Translations under genes and position numbers: made by a program
Notes under the pieces: generated by a model
Database searches by the model: none
What the model saw: the letters and a program-made list of their open reading frames with translations, nothing else
What the model was told of the DNA's origin: nothing
Assembly (NCBI GenBank): GCA_014762585.1
Contig: JABURN010000225.1
Coordinates: 1 to 21,360, forward strand
DNA length: 21,360 nt
Source of the DNA: Methylophaga sp.
GTDB lineage: Bacteria > Pseudomonadota > Gammaproteobacteria > Nitrosococcales > Methylophagaceae
Direction: 5' to 3'
Shown here: one piece after another, positions 1 through 9,034 of the stretch
How positions within the stretch are numbered: position 1 is the first letter of the stretch
Layout of the letters: each line of letters starts with the position of its first letter

Positions 1-19
1 TCAGCTGTGAGGTTACCAG

Positions 20-1141
20 GTGAGTAGCAAAACGCTGTTGTCGGTCAGACTGAGTCGTAAATTATTTCCCGAACACCGTTATCACGGTCTGGATCGCATT
101 ATTGAAAGACTGGGTATCGAGATGGATGATCGCCACCGGGCGATGGCTGATACCGAAGTCATTCTGGCGTTTTTTCAATACATCAGTGACACCTTTCCGC
201 CGGATGAGATCGAGTCTGTCTGCAAACAGTTGCTGAAACGCCCCAGTCTCCCCAGCCATATCAGCCAGGAACAGATTGATGCCTTGCCCGATCTGCCCGG
301 TATTTATCGCTTCCTTGATGCAGAAGGTGTGCCGCTGTATATCGGCAAATCGGTCAATATTCGCGAGCGGGTTTTGAGCCATTTCAGCCTGGATCATCAG
401 AATTCAAAAGAACTTGATATCAGCAAAGCCCTGCACCATATCGAATTTGAACAGACGCCTTCAGATTTTGGTGCCCAGTTGCTGGAAAACACCGAAATCA
501 AACTTTATTCACCTCGCTTTAACCGCCGCCAGACCAAAAGCAAAAGCCTGTATCAGATTTCTCTGGCGGAAGATGCTGAAGGTTTGTTAGCAACCGAAGT
601 AGTGGCAACTGATATGACGGCGATTGAGGATATCACCCGTCGTTATGGCCTGTTTCGTAGCCGGAAACAGGCACAGAACACCATGCTGGAACTGATACAA
701 ACGCATCAGTTGTGCCAGAAACTGTGCGGGCTGGAAAAGCGTCAAAAAGGCGCCTGCTTCGGATTTCAGCTCAAAAAATGCAAAGGTGCCTGTTGCGGTA
801 AAGAAAGCGCTGCCAGCTATAACCTGCGTCTGCGACTGGCGCTGGATAGTCTGAAAAATCAACAGTGGCCCTGGCCCGGTCCGGTCATCATCGAGGAGCA
901 CCCGCTGCATGAAGACTGGGACGCGGTTCATTATCACCTGGTTGATCAATGGCGTTATCTGGGCCAGGTCAAAGATGAAGCCGACTGTCAGCAGTTGCTC
1001 AACAAAAACCAGCAGAATCCGGCCTATTTTGACCGCGACAGCTACAAAATTCTGGTGCGCTTTCTACTCACCCCGGACCGGCAAAAGCACCAGCGACTGG
1101 TCATTAAACCTTTCTCTCTGGATCAAACGGAGCTTGTCTGA
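20..1141 (+). CDS. DnaQ-like exonuclease / GIY-YIG nuclease fusion protein, 5' part missing or interrupted
   Basis: Probable DNA-repair nuclease. Residues 1-55 are only the tail of a DEDDh 3'-5' exonuclease (PolIII epsilon-like): LSRKLFPEHRYHGLD followed by the ExoIII motif H39-x4-D44. Motifs ExoI and ExoII would lie upstream. Residues 91-170 are a GIY-YIG nuclease domain (GIY at 94-96, YIG at 107-109, R115/R117, E156, N168). A Cys-rich segment follows (C232, C236, C246, C254, C258, C259), as in the Cho/UvrC-like branch. Fusions of the two domains are a known family. The reading frame is closed upstream by TGA at 8-10, so the visible ORF begins at GTG 20, with GAGG at 9-12 as a possible ribosome site. 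Residues just before GTG (GYQV) still fit the family, suggesting the full gene once read through or is split. The stop overlaps the next ATG by one base (TGATG). Family assignment is strong; intactness is uncertain. Confidence 0.75.
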   Translation: MSSKTLLSVRLSRKLFPEHRYHGLDRIIERLGIEMDDRHRAMADTEVILAFFQYISDTFPPDEIESVCKQLLKRPSLPSHISQEQIDALPDLPGIYRFLDAEGVPLYIGKSVNIRERVLSHFSLDHQNSKELDISKALHHIEFEQTPSDFGAQLLENTEIKLYSPRFNRRQTKSKSLYQISLAEDAEGLLATEVVATDMTAIEDITRRYGLFRSRKQAQNTMLELIQTHQLCQKLCGLEKRQKGACFGFQLKKCKGACCGKESAASYNLRLRLALDSLKNQQWPWPGPVIIEEHPLHEDWDAVHYHLVDQWRYLGQVKDEADCQQLLNKNQQNPAYFDRDSYKILVRFLLTPDRQKHQRLVIKPFSLDQTELV

Positions 1142-1536
1142 TGAAAACTTCGCATCTCTATCTGGGTTATGCCGGCCTGATTCCCTTTGTCATACTGGCC
1201 CTTGGCAGCCTGTTCGATAACCGCCATGCCGAGATTTTCCTGATTGATTATGCCGCACTCATTTTCAGTTTTCTGGGCGGCATGCTATGGACGCTCAGCA
1301 TGAAAGAAACGTTGCCGGCACATGTCGCCCTGGTCTCGGTCAGTGCCATGCTTTGGGCCTGGCTATGGTTGCTGACCCCGGCTTATAACTGGTTCTGGCT
1401 GGCGGCACTGTCGTTTGTGGCTTTATGGTTGTATGAGTGGTTCCTGCTCCGGCGGTTTATAGAACATGAATTTCTGATGCTGCGCGGTCAGCTCAGTCTG
1501 ATTGCTGCCCTGTCACTGGTGCTGGCCAACTTTTAA
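1141..1536 (+). CDS. DUF3429 family inner-membrane protein
   Basis: A 131-residue, very hydrophobic protein with about five predicted membrane segments (roughly 7-24, 35-53, 59-77, 82-100 and 115-130). The opening GYAGLIPFV, the FSFLGGMLW segment at 42-50 and the LRGQLSL segment near 114-120 resemble DUF3429 proteins, whose function is unknown. The start ATG overlaps the preceding stop by one base, and its own TAA overlaps the next ATG by one base (TAATG), so it sits inside a translationally coupled repair operon. That location suggests, but does not show, a role linked to UV or oxidative stress. Family call is from recognition of the sequence pattern only. Confidence 0.7.
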   Translation: MKTSHLYLGYAGLIPFVILALGSLFDNRHAEIFLIDYAALIFSFLGGMLWTLSMKETLPAHVALVSVSAMLWAWLWLLTPAYNWFWLAALSFVALWLYEWFLLRRFIEHEFLMLRGQLSLIAALSLVLANF

Positions 1537-3089
1537 TGGCTTATCGTCTCAACCTGATTCTCGGCGATCAACTGAACCGTGACAGTCTGCTGTTTCAGGA
1601 TAGCGAGAAAGATCATGATCTGTTCTGGATGGCCGAAGTTTTGGATGCTTCCAGCAACACGCCCTCCAGCAAACAACGCACGGCACTATTTTTGTCATCC
1701 ATGCGTCATTTCGCCCAATCGCTGGAGATCGAGGGTTTGTCGCTTCAATACAGCACCCTCAGTGATGGCTATCAAAACTTCTCCGAGGCCCTCTCCGCCA
1801 CATTGAAACAGCAGCAAATCAGTCAGGTACGCTGTGTATTGCCTGGTGATGTCGATGTCATGCATGAACTGGCTGAGTGCTGTCAGCGCCACCAGCTTGA
1901 GATTGAATGGCTGGCAGACAATCATTTCATCAGCCGCCCGGGCGAATTCAAACAGTGGATGCAGGATCGGCGTCAACCCAGAATGGAGCACTGGTATCGC
2001 TATCTGCGTCAGGACCGGCAGATCCTGATGGATGACAATAATGAGCCTGAAGGCGGCCAGTGGAATTTTGACAAGGACAACCGCAAAACCTTCGGTAAAA
2101 GCGGCCCGGACGCTGTGCCTGAGCCTGTCGAGTTCAAAGCGGATGCCATGACACAGGCAGTCATCAGTGATATTGAACAATACTTGCCGGACTTGCCTGG
2201 GGAGATTGAGACATTCAACTGGCCGGTAACGCGCGAACAGTCGCTGGAGCAGTTGCAAGACTTCATCAGCAAGCGGCTGTCACAATTTGGTGACTACCAG
2301 GATGCGATGTGGACTGAGCAGCCATTTCTGTTTCATGCCCGCCTCTCCGGCTGTCTTAACCTGAAACTACTGCATCCGCTGGAAGTGATAGAGGCCGCTG
2401 AGCAAGCCTATCGGGATAACAAGGCACCACTCAATGCCGTCGAGGGCTTTATCCGTCAGATTCTGGGCTGGCGAGAATATGTCCGCGGCCTTTACTGGTA
2501 CTACCGTCATGACTGGCTGAGCTATAACGCCCTTGATTGCGACCATGATCTGCCCGGCTTTTACTGGAATGCGGAGACCGATATGCGCTGTATGCGGGAA
2601 TCTGTTTCGCAAGTGCTTACTTACGGCTATGGCCATCATATTCAAAGGCTGATGGTGACCGGTTTATTCTCTCTGCTGTGGGGCGTCAAGCCGGAGCTGA
2701 TTCACCGCTGGTACCTTGGCATGTATATCGATGCAGTGGCCTGGGTAGAGATTCCCAACACTATCGGCATGAGCCAGTATGCTGATGCTGGTATCGTCGG
2801 TTCCAAGCCTTATATTGCCAGCGGCGCCTATATCAAACGCATGTCCAATTACTGCGATCACTGCCAGTTCAAGCCCAAACAGGCCAGTGGAGACAAGGCC
2901 TGCCCGTTCACCACCCTGTACTGGTCTTTTATCGATAAACACAGAGATTTGCTATCGCGAAATCCGCGACTGGGCATGCAGGTGCGGAACTGGGACAACA
3001 AGGGCAATGACGAACAACAGGCCATCCGCGATCGAAGCGAGTGGCTTTATCAACATCTGGATCAATCCGGCTACAAGGAGCAGGGATGA
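1536..3089 (+). CDS. Fe-S cluster photolyase/cryptochrome of the bacterial (6-4) type (FeS-BCP, PhrB-like)
   Basis: Probable light-driven (6-4) photoproduct repair flavoprotein. The 517-residue length and the opening LNLILGDQLN fit the deoxyribodipyrimidine photolyase-related family. Four cysteines that would bind a 4Fe-4S cluster are at C352, C440, C443 and C456, each two positions later than the ligands I recall for Agrobacterium PhrB (350, 438, 441, 454). W344 and W392-Y393 match its electron-transfer residues by the same offset. The helix around GYGHHIQRLMVTG (364-376) is typical of the flavin region. The family is known to bind FAD and often 6,7-dimethyl-8-ribityllumazine; antenna choice is not visible here. 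The ATG overlaps the upstream stop by one base, and the TGA overlaps the ATG of the CPD photolyase by four bases. A cryptochrome-like signalling role remains possible. Confidence 0.9.
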   Translation: MAYRLNLILGDQLNRDSLLFQDSEKDHDLFWMAEVLDASSNTPSSKQRTALFLSSMRHFAQSLEIEGLSLQYSTLSDGYQNFSEALSATLKQQQISQVRCVLPGDVDVMHELAECCQRHQLEIEWLADNHFISRPGEFKQWMQDRRQPRMEHWYRYLRQDRQILMDDNNEPEGGQWNFDKDNRKTFGKSGPDAVPEPVEFKADAMTQAVISDIEQYLPDLPGEIETFNWPVTREQSLEQLQDFISKRLSQFGDYQDAMWTEQPFLFHARLSGCLNLKLLHPLEVIEAAEQAYRDNKAPLNAVEGFIRQILGWREYVRGLYWYYRHDWLSYNALDCDHDLPGFYWNAETDMRCMRESVSQVLTYGYGHHIQRLMVTGLFSLLWGVKPELIHRWYLGMYIDAVAWVEIPNTIGMSQYADAGIVGSKPYIASGAYIKRMSNYCDHCQFKPKQASGDKACPFTTLYWSFIDKHRDLLSRNPRLGMQVRNWDNKGNDEQQAIRDRSEWLYQHLDQSGYKEQG

Positions 3090-4483
3090 CAACAACACAA
3101 CTGGTCTGGCTCAGAAATGACTTGAGACTGGATGATAACCCGGCGCTCTATCTCGCCCAGCAGCAGGGGGATATTGAGGTCGTATTTGTGGCCTGTCCCG
3201 GCCAGTGGCTGCAACATGATGAAGCTGCCGCCAAGCAGGGACTCAAAGCCGACAGTGTGAAAGATATTCAGCAACAACTGGCTGCCAAAGGCATCCCCCT
3301 GCATCTGCTGGAAACGGACATGTTCTCGGATGTTCCCACCCTGCTGCGTGACTTCTGCCAGGAACATGCTTTCAGTGCCATCTGGATCAATCAGGAAACA
3401 CCGCTGGATGAACGGCGCCGGGATCAGGCTGTGGTGGCCACTTTCGCTGAAGCGGGTATTGCCTGTCATGCACTGGAAACCGATCTACTGATCGCCCTGC
3501 CGGTGCTGACCCAGCAGGATGAGCCCTTTAAAGTCTTTACCCCCTACTATCGCCGCTGGCTGCAGATTCTCCAGGACACACAGCGTGCGCCCTATCCTGA
3601 GCCGGAAAAACAGGGCAAGCAGCTCAATGTCGACTGGCAACAGCCTGACTGGGCCGGCGATTATCGTGATGATATCTGGCCGGCAGCCGAAGACAAGATT
3701 CTGGAGAAACTGGATAAGTTCTGTCAGAAAAGACTCAAAGCCTATTCCGAGCGGCGTGATTTCCCGGCAGAACCTGCCACCAGTTTATTGTCGCCCTACC
3801 TGAGTCTGGGTCGAATCGGCCCCCGTCGGCTGCTGGCGACGATTCAGTATCACTGTGGCGCGCAAAAAATGCACTGGCAGGACAATGTCTGGCTGCAGGA
3901 ACTGGCATGGCGTGATTTTTACCGGCAACTCTTGCTGCACTTCCCGCGGCTAAGCATGGAAAAGCCCTTTAAACCGGAAACCGATCAGGTGGTCTGGGCC
4001 AATAATGAAGATGGTTTCAAAGCCTGGTGTGAAGGTCAAACCGGTTTTCCGATTGTCGATGCTGCCATGCGACAGCTGAAGCAGACCGGCTGGATGCATA
4101 ACCGGCTAAGAATGATTACCGCCAGTTTTCTCAGCAAGCTGTTATTAATCGACTGGCGCCGCGGCGAACAGTTTTTTATGCAACATCTCATCGATGGTGA
4201 ATTTGCGGCCAATAACGGCGGCTGGCAATGGAGTGCATCGACCGGCTGTGATGCGGCGCCCTACTTCCGGGTGTTTAATCCCACACGCCAATCAGAACGG
4301 TTTGATCCGGAAGGCGAATTTATCCGTCGCTTTGTGCCCGAACTCAAAACACTGAATTATAAACAGATTCATGATCCCAGTGACGAACAACGTGCCAAGC
4401 TGGGTTATCCATTACCAGTGATTGACTATAAACCCGCACGTAAACAGGCAATTGAGGCCTTTGCCGATCTGAAAAACACATGA
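3086..4483 (+). CDS. phrB: Deoxyribodipyrimidine photo-lyase, class I CPD type
   Basis: Light-dependent repair of cyclobutane pyrimidine dimers using FADH-. The 465-residue protein starts MTTTQLVWLRNDLRLDDNPA, the classic N-terminal antenna-domain signature. The FAD-binding core is complete: LQELAWRDFYRQ near 270-281, GWMHNRLRMI at 335-344, and the block IDGEFAANNGGWQWSASTG with W380/W382 and N376. W380, W357 and W304 correspond, with an offset of two, to the E. coli electron-transfer tryptophans 382, 359 and 306. I chose ATG 3086 rather than the longer frame opening at 3041, because an AAGGAG ribosome site lies at 3074-3079 and the family start is exactly here. ATGA overlap with the preceding Fe-S photolyase implies coupling. 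The last gene of the operon; no hairpin terminator is evident after it. Confidence 0.96.
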   Translation: MTTTQLVWLRNDLRLDDNPALYLAQQQGDIEVVFVACPGQWLQHDEAAAKQGLKADSVKDIQQQLAAKGIPLHLLETDMFSDVPTLLRDFCQEHAFSAIWINQETPLDERRRDQAVVATFAEAGIACHALETDLLIALPVLTQQDEPFKVFTPYYRRWLQILQDTQRAPYPEPEKQGKQLNVDWQQPDWAGDYRDDIWPAAEDKILEKLDKFCQKRLKAYSERRDFPAEPATSLLSPYLSLGRIGPRRLLATIQYHCGAQKMHWQDNVWLQELAWRDFYRQLLLHFPRLSMEKPFKPETDQVVWANNEDGFKAWCEGQTGFPIVDAAMRQLKQTGWMHNRLRMITASFLSKLLLIDWRRGEQFFMQHLIDGEFAANNGGWQWSASTGCDAAPYFRVFNPTRQSERFDPEGEFIRRFVPELKTLNYKQIHDPSDEQRAKLGYPLPVIDYKPARKQAIEAFADLKNT

Positions 4484-4544
4484 TTTTCGCCTGAACGGGG
4501 TCAATGTGGTATCTTCGGCGCTTATTTTTGCCTGATATCGCACT

Positions 4545-5915
4545 ATGGCCCTTCCTCTTCTTCACGGTTACCTGGATCCCACACTACCGGCTCTGGATGC
4601 AGCCAGTATCCAGGAGTTGAATCAGCATGCAGCCCGGGATCTCGCTAAACGCTCAATTCCGGGCGGGCTGATTGTGTTGCTTGCCCTGCTGATATCTGCC
4701 ACTGCCTCGCCGATTATGGACGGTGCCTGCACACTCATCTGCACCCTGTTCACGCTGATGACCATCGTTGTTTTGCTGCGTTTACTCAGTATTCGTCTGT
4801 TATTCAAGCAACAAATCAATCTCAAAAACTGGCGCCGCCTCAGTTATGGGATGTTCACTGTCTCAGCCGCAGTCTGGGGCTTTTACGTCGCTGCCAGCTT
4901 TTACCTGTACCAGAATATCACCATCAATATGGTCATTATGATGTTCACTATCGGCATCGCCTCCGGCGCTGCTACCAGCCTGTTTATCTGGAAACGCATG
5001 ACCCAGATTTACCTGCTGATGATTTTCCTGCCGATCATGACTGTGGTGCTTCTCCAGTGGAATAGCCTCACCGCCAGCCTGATATTCGGTCTGGCTGCGT
5101 ATCTGTTGTTTTTGCTGGTACAGGCCAAACGCGCCAACACCGAATACTGGCGCGCGCTCTGCGTCAATAAACTACTGCAAAAGCAGACCGATGAACTGGT
5201 GACCGCCAAAGAGCAGGCGGAAAAAGCCAGCATGGCCAAAACCGAATTTTTATCCAGCATGAGTCATGAACTCAGAACCCCGCTAAATGCCATTCTGGGT
5301 TTTACCCAGCTACTGGCGACCGATCCGGAATCCCCGCCGACCCGGCAACAGAAAGACAGCCTGAATCATATTCTCAAAGCGAGTAACCATTTACTGACGC
5401 TGATTAATCAGGTGCTGGATTTGTCCAAAGTCGAATCCGGCAAACTGGAATTGAATCTGACCGAACTGCAAATCGGCAAACTGGTTGACGACTGCCTGCC
5501 GCTAATCAAAACACTGGCTGACGAGAAAGCGGTCTCACTCAATATCGAAGAGGCTCCCTCCACACTCGTCGTCGCTGATGCTATGCGTCTGAAACAGGTG
5601 CTGCTCAACCTGCTTAACAACGGGGTTAAGTACAATCACAAGGGCGGCACGCTGACTTTGAGCTATGACACACTCGGGGACCATCTGCGGGTCAGAATCA
5701 GAGATACCGGTATTGGCATTTCCGAGAAACATCAGGAAATGATGTTTCGCTCTTTCTCACGCCTGGGCCAGGAAAATTCGACCACAGAAGGCAGTGGTGT
5801 GGGCCTGGTGATTACCAGGAACCTGCTGGAAGCCATGAACGGTAAGCTCGACTTCGAGAGTCAGAAAAACCAGGGTTCGACTTTCTGGTTTGACCTGCCT
5901 TTCGCCAGCCAGTAA
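4545..5915 (+). CDS. Orphan membrane sensor histidine kinase
   Basis: Two-component sensor kinase of 456 residues. The N-terminal half has about six hydrophobic segments (near 40-58, 62-82, 100-120, 126-146, 152-172, 175-193) with only short loops, so the signal is probably sensed in or at the membrane. A short coiled segment (205-230) leads to the HisKA domain, with phosphoacceptor H241 in SSMSHELRTPLNAI. The ATPase domain has the N box (QVLLNLLNNGVKYN, 351-364), G1 (DTGIGI, 387-392) and G2 (GSGVGL, 416-421). There is no receiver or HPt domain, and no response regulator in the window, so the partner is elsewhere. The stop codon abuts directly the stop codon of the convergent chemotaxis receptor. 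The kinase lies 61 bases after phrB, which leaves room for a promoter but none is clear. Confidence 0.92.
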   Translation: MALPLLHGYLDPTLPALDAASIQELNQHAARDLAKRSIPGGLIVLLALLISATASPIMDGACTLICTLFTLMTIVVLLRLLSIRLLFKQQINLKNWRRLSYGMFTVSAAVWGFYVAASFYLYQNITINMVIMMFTIGIASGAATSLFIWKRMTQIYLLMIFLPIMTVVLLQWNSLTASLIFGLAAYLLFLLVQAKRANTEYWRALCVNKLLQKQTDELVTAKEQAEKASMAKTEFLSSMSHELRTPLNAILGFTQLLATDPESPPTRQQKDSLNHILKASNHLLTLINQVLDLSKVESGKLELNLTELQIGKLVDDCLPLIKTLADEKAVSLNIEEAPSTLVVADAMRLKQVLLNLLNNGVKYNHKGGTLTLSYDTLGDHLRVRIRDTGIGISEKHQEMMFRSFSRLGQENSTTEGSGVGLVITRNLLEAMNGKLDFESQKNQGSTFWFDLPFASQ

Positions 5916-7859
5916 TCAGCCAGCCTGCTTCAATTGCCGGACCAGTTGCTCCAGTGTATAGCTGATACGGGTCAGTCCCTCACCGGCGACATTAATCTCT
6001 CCAACGTATTGATCCACCTGCTGCGAGTCCAGTTTGATCTGCTCGGTAGTACGGGCAATTTCATCCACCGTGGTTGTCTGTTCCTGAGTAGCAGATGCAA
6101 TCGCCGCATTGATCTCATTGATATTTGTGATTGCCGACACCACCGGCTCCATCGCTGAACGCGCCAGTGCAGTCTGTTTGGCGCAGTCCGCCGCCGCCAG
6201 ACTCTGATGGCTGACTATAGCGGTCGCTTCAGACCCGGAGGCGGTGAGTTGCTCGATAATATGGCGAATTTCTTCCGTTGACTGCGTGGTGCGTGATGCC
6301 AACTGGCGCACTTCATCAGCCACCACCGCAAAGCCGCGGCCATGCTCCCCGGCACGGGCCGCTTCGATCGCGGCGTTCAGCGCCAGCAGATTGGTCTGTT
6401 CGGCCACGCCCTGTATGACTTCCAGCACGGCGCGAATGTTGTTCCCATTCTGCTCCAGTTTGCTCATGACCTTTTCCACATCCATCAGATCCGCAGCCAG
6501 TTTTTCACTGGCTTCAGTGGCCTCACTCAGCGTATGACGCGCGGTCTGGGTTGCCTGATTCGCATCGCTGGCGGATGTCGAAGCCCGGGAAGCATTGTCG
6601 GCCACTTCCTTGAATGAATAAGACAGCTCGGTCACCGCCGTGGCTACCTGATCGGTGGCATTATGCTGTTGGCGGGATAATTCCGACGTCGACGCCGACA
6701 CACGCTGCATCGACTCACTGGCACGGGTAACGCTCTGGGCCTGTGCTTCCAGCTTGGCAATCAGTGCCGCCAGATAACCCTGCAGATGATTGGCAGAGTC
6801 GGCTACCGAGCGGGTTTCCTCAAAGCGGCTGTCGAGTGTCAGCTTCTGGTCGAAATCGCCTTTCTGCATGCCACGGAAAAAGGCTTCCAGTTTCAGCAGT
6901 GACGTTAGAGTCAGCTTCTGCAACAGTGCCTGCAGGCTGACTGCAATCACAATCAGCACCACAGCTGCCAGCATCGCCCAGCGTACCTGGTTGGTAATGC
7001 TGGACTTAATCTGGGAGATCTGCTGCTGGAAACTGTCCAGTGTGCTCTGCAAAGCCAGGATCTGCTGGTTCATTGCAGCCCGGCTCTCTTCAACCTGTTG
7101 CATAAAGCCCATAGTGTTGGCGATTTCCTTGTCATAGCGACGGGTCAGGCTTTGTAAAGAGGCAATGCTGACCTCACCGATCTCATCGGGCTCCTGTGGA
7201 ATCAACGACATTTCATCGACTTCAGTAAAAATACCGAAGCGGGGCATTGACTCCAGCCTGGCTGCCAGCTCGGCGAATGTCTGATTCTGCTCCAGCAAAG
7301 CCTGCTTTTGAGTGTCATCCTGCTCTTCAAAAAAAGCCTGACGCTGATGAGAAAGCTGATTGAGACTTCGGCCCATCTCGGCCAGCGTGGAGAGAAATAC
7401 GGTCTGCTCAGCACTGAACTGATAGCCTGCCTGCTCTGCATAGTTCACCAGCATGCCGATATCACCCGCGCGCTCACGCTCGTTGTTTATGAGTAAGGTC
7501 TGTGGATTGGCCGCCAGTTTGCCTGCCGCCCGCACTGCCTGCACACTGATCTGCAGTTGCTTGATAGCATCATGAATCTGCTGATTTTCAGCGTCACTGA
7601 GCCAATCGAATGACTGTTCGCTGAGGACGGAGAGCTTGTCTTCCGCTGCCTGCAACAAGTCAGCCTGACCACTGGCCAGGTAGCGTTCCAGCAAAATACG
7701 GACATCAATATCAAAGGTATTGCGGTACTGCTGGAATTCATCAGTAATCTGATAGGGCTTGTCCAGTTGCCGCCAGCCCCAGATAGCCGTCAGGGCCGAC
7801 AGGATCAATAAAGCAACAATGGATAGGGTAATAAAACGCGAGACGAGAGACAGTTTCAT
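5916..7859 (-). CDS. Methyl-accepting chemotaxis protein with a large helical periplasmic domain
   Basis: Transmembrane chemoreceptor of 647 residues. TM1 is at about 8-27 and TM2 at about 294-314, enclosing a roughly 265-residue periplasmic domain rich in Gln, Glu and Leu heptads, compatible with a bimodular four-helix (HBM-like) sensor. A HAMP region follows (about 315-365), then the long cytoplasmic coiled coil. The hairpin tip contains [34 protein letters not shown] (487-520; key residues E487, R502, G507), the CheA/CheW contact signature. No C-terminal CheR-docking pentapeptide is present (ends QLKQAG). The ligand cannot be inferred. No che genes are nearby. It lies 60 bases downstream of queG on the same strand. 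No clear Shine-Dalgarno precedes the ATG, but no better in-frame start was found. Confidence 0.94.
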   Translation of the reverse strand: MKLSLVSRFITLSIVALLILSALTAIWGWRQLDKPYQITDEFQQYRNTFDIDVRILLERYLASGQADLLQAAEDKLSVLSEQSFDWLSDAENQQIHDAIKQLQISVQAVRAAGKLAANPQTLLINNERERAGDIGMLVNYAEQAGYQFSAEQTVFLSTLAEMGRSLNQLSHQRQAFFEEQDDTQKQALLEQNQTFAELAARLESMPRFGIFTEVDEMSLIPQEPDEIGEVSIASLQSLTRRYDKEIANTMGFMQQVEESRAAMNQQILALQSTLDSFQQQISQIKSSITNQVRWAMLAAVVLIVIAVSLQALLQKLTLTSLLKLEAFFRGMQKGDFDQKLTLDSRFEETRSVADSANHLQGYLAALIAKLEAQAQSVTRASESMQRVSASTSELSRQQHNATDQVATAVTELSYSFKEVADNASRASTSASDANQATQTARHTLSEATEASEKLAADLMDVEKVMSKLEQNGNNIRAVLEVIQGVAEQTNLLALNAAIEAARAGEHGRGFAVVADEVRQLASRTTQSTEEIRHIIEQLTASGSEATAIVSHQSLAAADCAKQTALARSAMEPVVSAITNINEINAAIASATQEQTTTVDEIARTTEQIKLDSQQVDQYVGEINVAGEGLTRISYTLEQLVRQLKQAG

Positions 7860-7919
7860 AGAGGCGGATCACATTCAAAATGCAATCTGCGAGCTTACCG
7901 GTGCTTGATGACAGGTTTA

Positions 7920-8987
7920 TTACAGACCGTGCTGTGCCAGCGCCCAGTTCACATGCTCTCTGACCAAATCAGACGGGTGAAACTGTTTTTGCTGTAAGGC
8001 TTCAATCACGGCCTCTGAAGTCTCAGCATTACCCAGCGCGACAGCAATATTACGCAGCCAGCAGTCATGACCGATACGGCGAATCGGGCTGCCTTCCAGT
8101 TTCTGTAGAAATTCCTGCTCAGTCCAGTTGAACAAATCCACTAATTGCGGCGCATCCAGTCCCTCGCGCGGCAGGTAGTCTGACTCGACAGTGGCCTGGG
8201 CATATTTATTCCAGGGACAGACCAGCTGACAATCATCACAGCCATAAATACGATTACCCATTTGCGGCCGCAATGATTCGGGTATCGAGCCACGCAGTTC
8301 AATAGTCAGATAGGAAATACAGCGTCTGGCATCCAGTTGATACGGGGCCACAATCGCCTGGGTCGGACAGATATCAATACAGGCACTACAACTGCCGCAA
8401 TGTGCCGTGGTCGCCTCGGTCAGAGGCAGCGGCAGGTCGGTATAGATCTCACCCAGAAAAAAATAGGATCCTGCATCGCGACTCAGCACATTGGTATGCT
8501 TGCCAATCCAACCCAGACCGGCTTTTTCGGCAATGGCTTTTTCCATGACCGGTGCGCTGTCAGTGAATACCCGATACCCCATCGGACCGATTTCTTTTTC
8601 CATCTTCGCTGCCAGCCTGGCCAGTCGTTTACGCATCAGCTTGTGATAATCGCGACCCAGCGCATAACGCGAGATAAAAGCCTTGTTGCCATCATTAATG
8701 ACCTGCCAGGGCTCAGCCGCCTCGCCCGGCCAGTAATCCATCCGCACACTGATGACTCTCACCGTGCCTTCTACCAGTAAATCAGGCCGGGTTCGCTTTT
8801 CACCGTGCTTGTGCATAAATGCCATTTCACCATGAAAGCCTTTTGCGAGCCAGCGCTGAAGCTTCTCCTCAGCATCATGCAGATTGATATCACTGACGCC
8901 CAGCGCCTGAAAGCCCAGAGAGCGGGCCCAGCGCTGCATTCTGTCGAGTAATGCCTGCGATTCAGTGGCTGTGAATTTTTCACTCAT
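7920..8987 (-). CDS. queG: Epoxyqueuosine reductase QueG
   Basis: Last step of queuosine synthesis: cobalamin-dependent reduction of epoxyqueuosine to queuosine in the wobble position of GUN-anticodon tRNAs, in the cytoplasm. The 355-residue protein has both ferredoxin-like 4Fe-4S motifs: CGSCSACIDICP (C197, C200, C203, C207) and CDDCQLVCP (C250, C253, C257), plus the additional conserved C223. The segment FTDSAPVMEKAIAEKAGLGW (141-160) carries the conserved Asp (D143) of the active site region. A HEAT-like C-terminal helix pair ends in WALAQHGL. It is transcribed divergently from nnr across a gap of about 47 bases, the same arrangement as in E. coli (queG opposite to yjeF). Confidence 0.96.
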   Translation of the reverse strand: MSEKFTATESQALLDRMQRWARSLGFQALGVSDINLHDAEEKLQRWLAKGFHGEMAFMHKHGEKRTRPDLLVEGTVRVISVRMDYWPGEAAEPWQVINDGNKAFISRYALGRDYHKLMRKRLARLAAKMEKEIGPMGYRVFTDSAPVMEKAIAEKAGLGWIGKHTNVLSRDAGSYFFLGEIYTDLPLPLTEATTAHCGSCSACIDICPTQAIVAPYQLDARRCISYLTIELRGSIPESLRPQMGNRIYGCDDCQLVCPWNKYAQATVESDYLPREGLDAPQLVDLFNWTEQEFLQKLEGSPIRRIGHDCWLRNIAVALGNAETSEAVIEALQQKQFHPSDLVREHVNWALAQHGL

Positions 8988-9034
8988 GCACGTTATTATA
9001 AATGTTTAAGCCATGGTAATTGGGGCCTGGATTG

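Noticed and set aside
3041..3085. Fifteen-residue N-terminal extension of the CPD photolyase frame.
   Set aside because: It lies fully inside the preceding gene; the family start MTTTQLVWLRNDLRL at 3086 has the AAGGAG site.
7895..7919. Possible sigma28 (flagellar) promoter ahead of the chemoreceptor: TAAA and ACCGGTAA on the minus strand.
   Set aside because: The spacer is 13 bases instead of the usual 15 and the -10 has two mismatches, so it is not convincing although the gene type would fit.
9020..9034. TTG start for nnr five codons upstream.
   Set aside because: Two ATG codons follow at once and the family start is close to them; TTG has no better ribosome site.
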